This document shows positions 4,926 to 5,379 of a DNA stretch of 5,379 nt, piece after piece; the stretch's first letter is position 1, and every line of letters starts with the position of its first letter. A program made the position numbers and the translations under genes. The notes beneath the pieces were generated by a model that made no database searches, was not told the DNA's origin, and saw nothing but the letters and a program-made list of their open reading frames with translations. The stretch lies in NCBI GenBank assembly GCA_023436515.1, contig JAEZIV010000072.1, forward strand, positions 1-5,379, in the 5' to 3' direction. The stretch is from Bacillota bacterium (GTDB taxonomy: Bacteria; Bacillota; Clostridia; Acetivibrionales; DSM-1351).

Positions 4926-5144
4926 TTATTGTTTTGTACCACAGTCCATACAAATAAAATCTGTCGTAGTTGTTATTTTCCCTTTTGATGCACCCCGGAT
5001 CAGAGGTACTATTATCCACAAACCAAGAGTTATTATTGTGAGGAAAGCATGAATCAACGTCATTAAGCACCCTCTCTTTTTTATCCTTCCTTGAGTATTT
5101 GCAATTGCTTGGATGTTGAGGCTACCACATTTTTTACATACCAT
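4926..5144 (-). CDS. Small membrane zinc-ribbon protein, LITAF-like layout
   Basis: A 72-residue protein: C3-x2-C6 near the N-terminus, a basic linker (R20-I-K-K-R-G), a hydrophobic stretch from about 26 to 49 (L-I-H-A-F-L-T-I-I-T-L-G-L-W-I-I-V-P-L-I), then C65-x2-C68 near the C-terminus. Two CxxC knuckles flanking one membrane-inserted segment is the arrangement of LITAF-type domains, in which both knuckles bind one zinc ion beside the membrane. Similar small proteins occur in Firmicutes and their phages with no known function. The start is ATG 5144; GAGAGG lies 10 bases upstream, slightly farther than usual. It has its own terminator and seems to be a single-gene unit. The cysteine-membrane-cysteine layout and the correctly placed signals make it more likely coding than the overlapping frame at 4873-5070. 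No function is assigned. Confidence 0.72.
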   Translation of the reverse strand: MVCKKCGSLNIQAIANTQGRIKKRGCLMTLIHAFLTIITLGLWIIVPLIRGASKGKITTTTDFICMDCGTKQ

Positions 5145-5169
5145 CTTACAATATCCTCTCTCACAAATG

Positions 5170-5195
5170 ATTTACATATATAATTTACATATATT
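5170..5195. repeat. Two tandem copies of a 13-bp repeat upstream of the small zinc-ribbon gene
   Basis: ATTTACATATATA (5170-5182) is followed directly by ATTTACATATATT (5183-5195), with 12 of 13 bases identical. The pair lies 26-51 bases upstream of the ATG of the zinc-ribbon gene, in its promoter region. A clean -35/-10 pair could not be fixed there. It may be a regulator site or simple-sequence drift. Confidence 0.5.
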
Positions 5196-5207
5196 CTCAA
5201 AAGAATA
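5192..5207. repeat. Perfect inverted repeat next to the tandem repeat
   Basis: TATTCT (5192-5197) and AGAATA (5202-5207) are perfect reverse complements around a 4-base centre. It overlaps the end of the tandem repeat and would sit near the -35 region of the small zinc-ribbon gene. It is a possible operator, too short to judge alone. Confidence 0.35.
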
Positions 5208-5294
5208 CTGTTTCCGTAATTTATTGAATCTATTTATCTTTACCATAAACTAGGTTAAATGAAAAAGTAAATTCTAGCAGGAAAATATAAAAGT

Positions 5295-5340
5295 AAATGC
5301 ACAAGAAAACTCCATTTAAAGAGGCTTGTGCATTTTATTT
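5295..5340. terminator. Hairpin with U-tracts on both sides (terminator-like), parent gene unknown
   Basis: A perfect 11-bp stem: AAATGCACAAG (5295-5305) with CTTGTGCATTT (5325-5335). A further CTC/GAG pairing (5310-5312 with 5321-5323) lies inside. The plus strand continues into TTTTATTT and the minus strand into ACTTTTATATTTT, so it could terminate either way. No gene inside the window ends at it. It probably terminates a minus-strand gene to the right, or insulates the promoter that follows. The span 5145-5294 otherwise holds only the repeats listed and no supportable gene. Confidence 0.6.
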
Positions 5341-5379
5341 TGATGAAAACAGTTGTATAATTATACTGTGTTAGGGAGG
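5340..5379 (+). promoter_or_regulatory. Probable promoter and ribosome binding site of a plus-strand gene beyond the right edge
   Basis: TTGATG (5340-5345) and TATACT (5362-5367) are 16 bases apart; a perfect TATAAT also sits at 5356-5361. The window ends in AGGGAGG (5373-5379), a strong Shine-Dalgarno sequence. A start codon would therefore be expected within about 5-10 bases past the edge. If the downstream -10 is used, the leader would be very short. Confidence 0.45.

Noticed and set aside
4873..5070. Alternative minus-strand frame overlapping the small zinc-ribbon gene
   Set aside because: It runs through the terminator hairpin and has no domain or ribosome binding site. The overlapping 72-residue frame has paired CxxC motifs, a membrane segment and proper signals.
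5167..5253. Short frames of 24-28 codons on both strands upstream of the small zinc-ribbon gene
   Set aside because: Neither has a ribosome binding site and both are made of the AT-rich repeat sequence.

Overview
The window looks like chromosomal DNA from a low-GC, anaerobic Gram-positive bacterium, most likely a member of class Clostridia. The grounds are the AT-rich intergenic regions, strong AGGAGG-type ribosome binding sites, some GTG/TTG starts, intrinsic terminators with U-tracts, and a rubrerythrin used for oxygen defence. Genus-level placement (for example the Ruminiclostridium type) is only a guess. I see no tRNA, rRNA, CRISPR array, insertion sequence or phage structural gene. This is a stretch of short, mostly independent transcription units, not an obvious island.

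Layout, left to right. Positions 1-64 are the first codons of a minus-strand cyclase/formamidase-family gene that runs off the left edge. A hairpin terminator at 122-153 separates it from a probable two-gene minus-strand operon: a PAP2 membrane phosphatase (606-1265) followed by a small secreted Ig-like protein (158-562). A second terminator (1325-1358) ends the rubrerythrin gene (1377-1916, minus). Rubrerythrin diverges from a hotdog-fold acyl-CoA thioesterase (2109-2594, plus). The thioesterase converges with only 8 bp of spacing on a compact ABC/SMC-type ATPase (2603-3346, minus). That ATPase diverges from a sirtuin-type NAD-dependent deacetylase (3550-4290, plus), which converges on crcB, a fluoride channel gene (4333-4713, minus). 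A small membrane zinc-ribbon protein (4926-5144, minus) with its own terminator follows. The right edge holds repeats, an orphan hairpin, and a promoter plus ribosome binding site that seem to belong to a plus-strand gene starting just outside.

Most genes are single housekeeping or stress units: oxidative stress (rubrerythrin), fluoride export (CrcB), acyl-CoA and acyl-lysine metabolism (thioesterase, sirtuin), and envelope lipid phosphates (PAP2).

The most interesting signal is regulatory. A near-consensus Gram-positive LexA (SOS) box at 3418-3431 lies directly against a good sigma-A promoter that reads into the uncharacterised ATPase. This suggests a DNA-damage-inducible, RecF/OLD-like ATPase without coiled-coil arms. 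I found no convincing evidence for a wholly new multi-gene system. The ATPase-sirtuin neighbourhood resembles defence gene pairs only superficially. Several start codons were moved inward, because the longest reading frames begin inside or upstream of the Shine-Dalgarno sequence.
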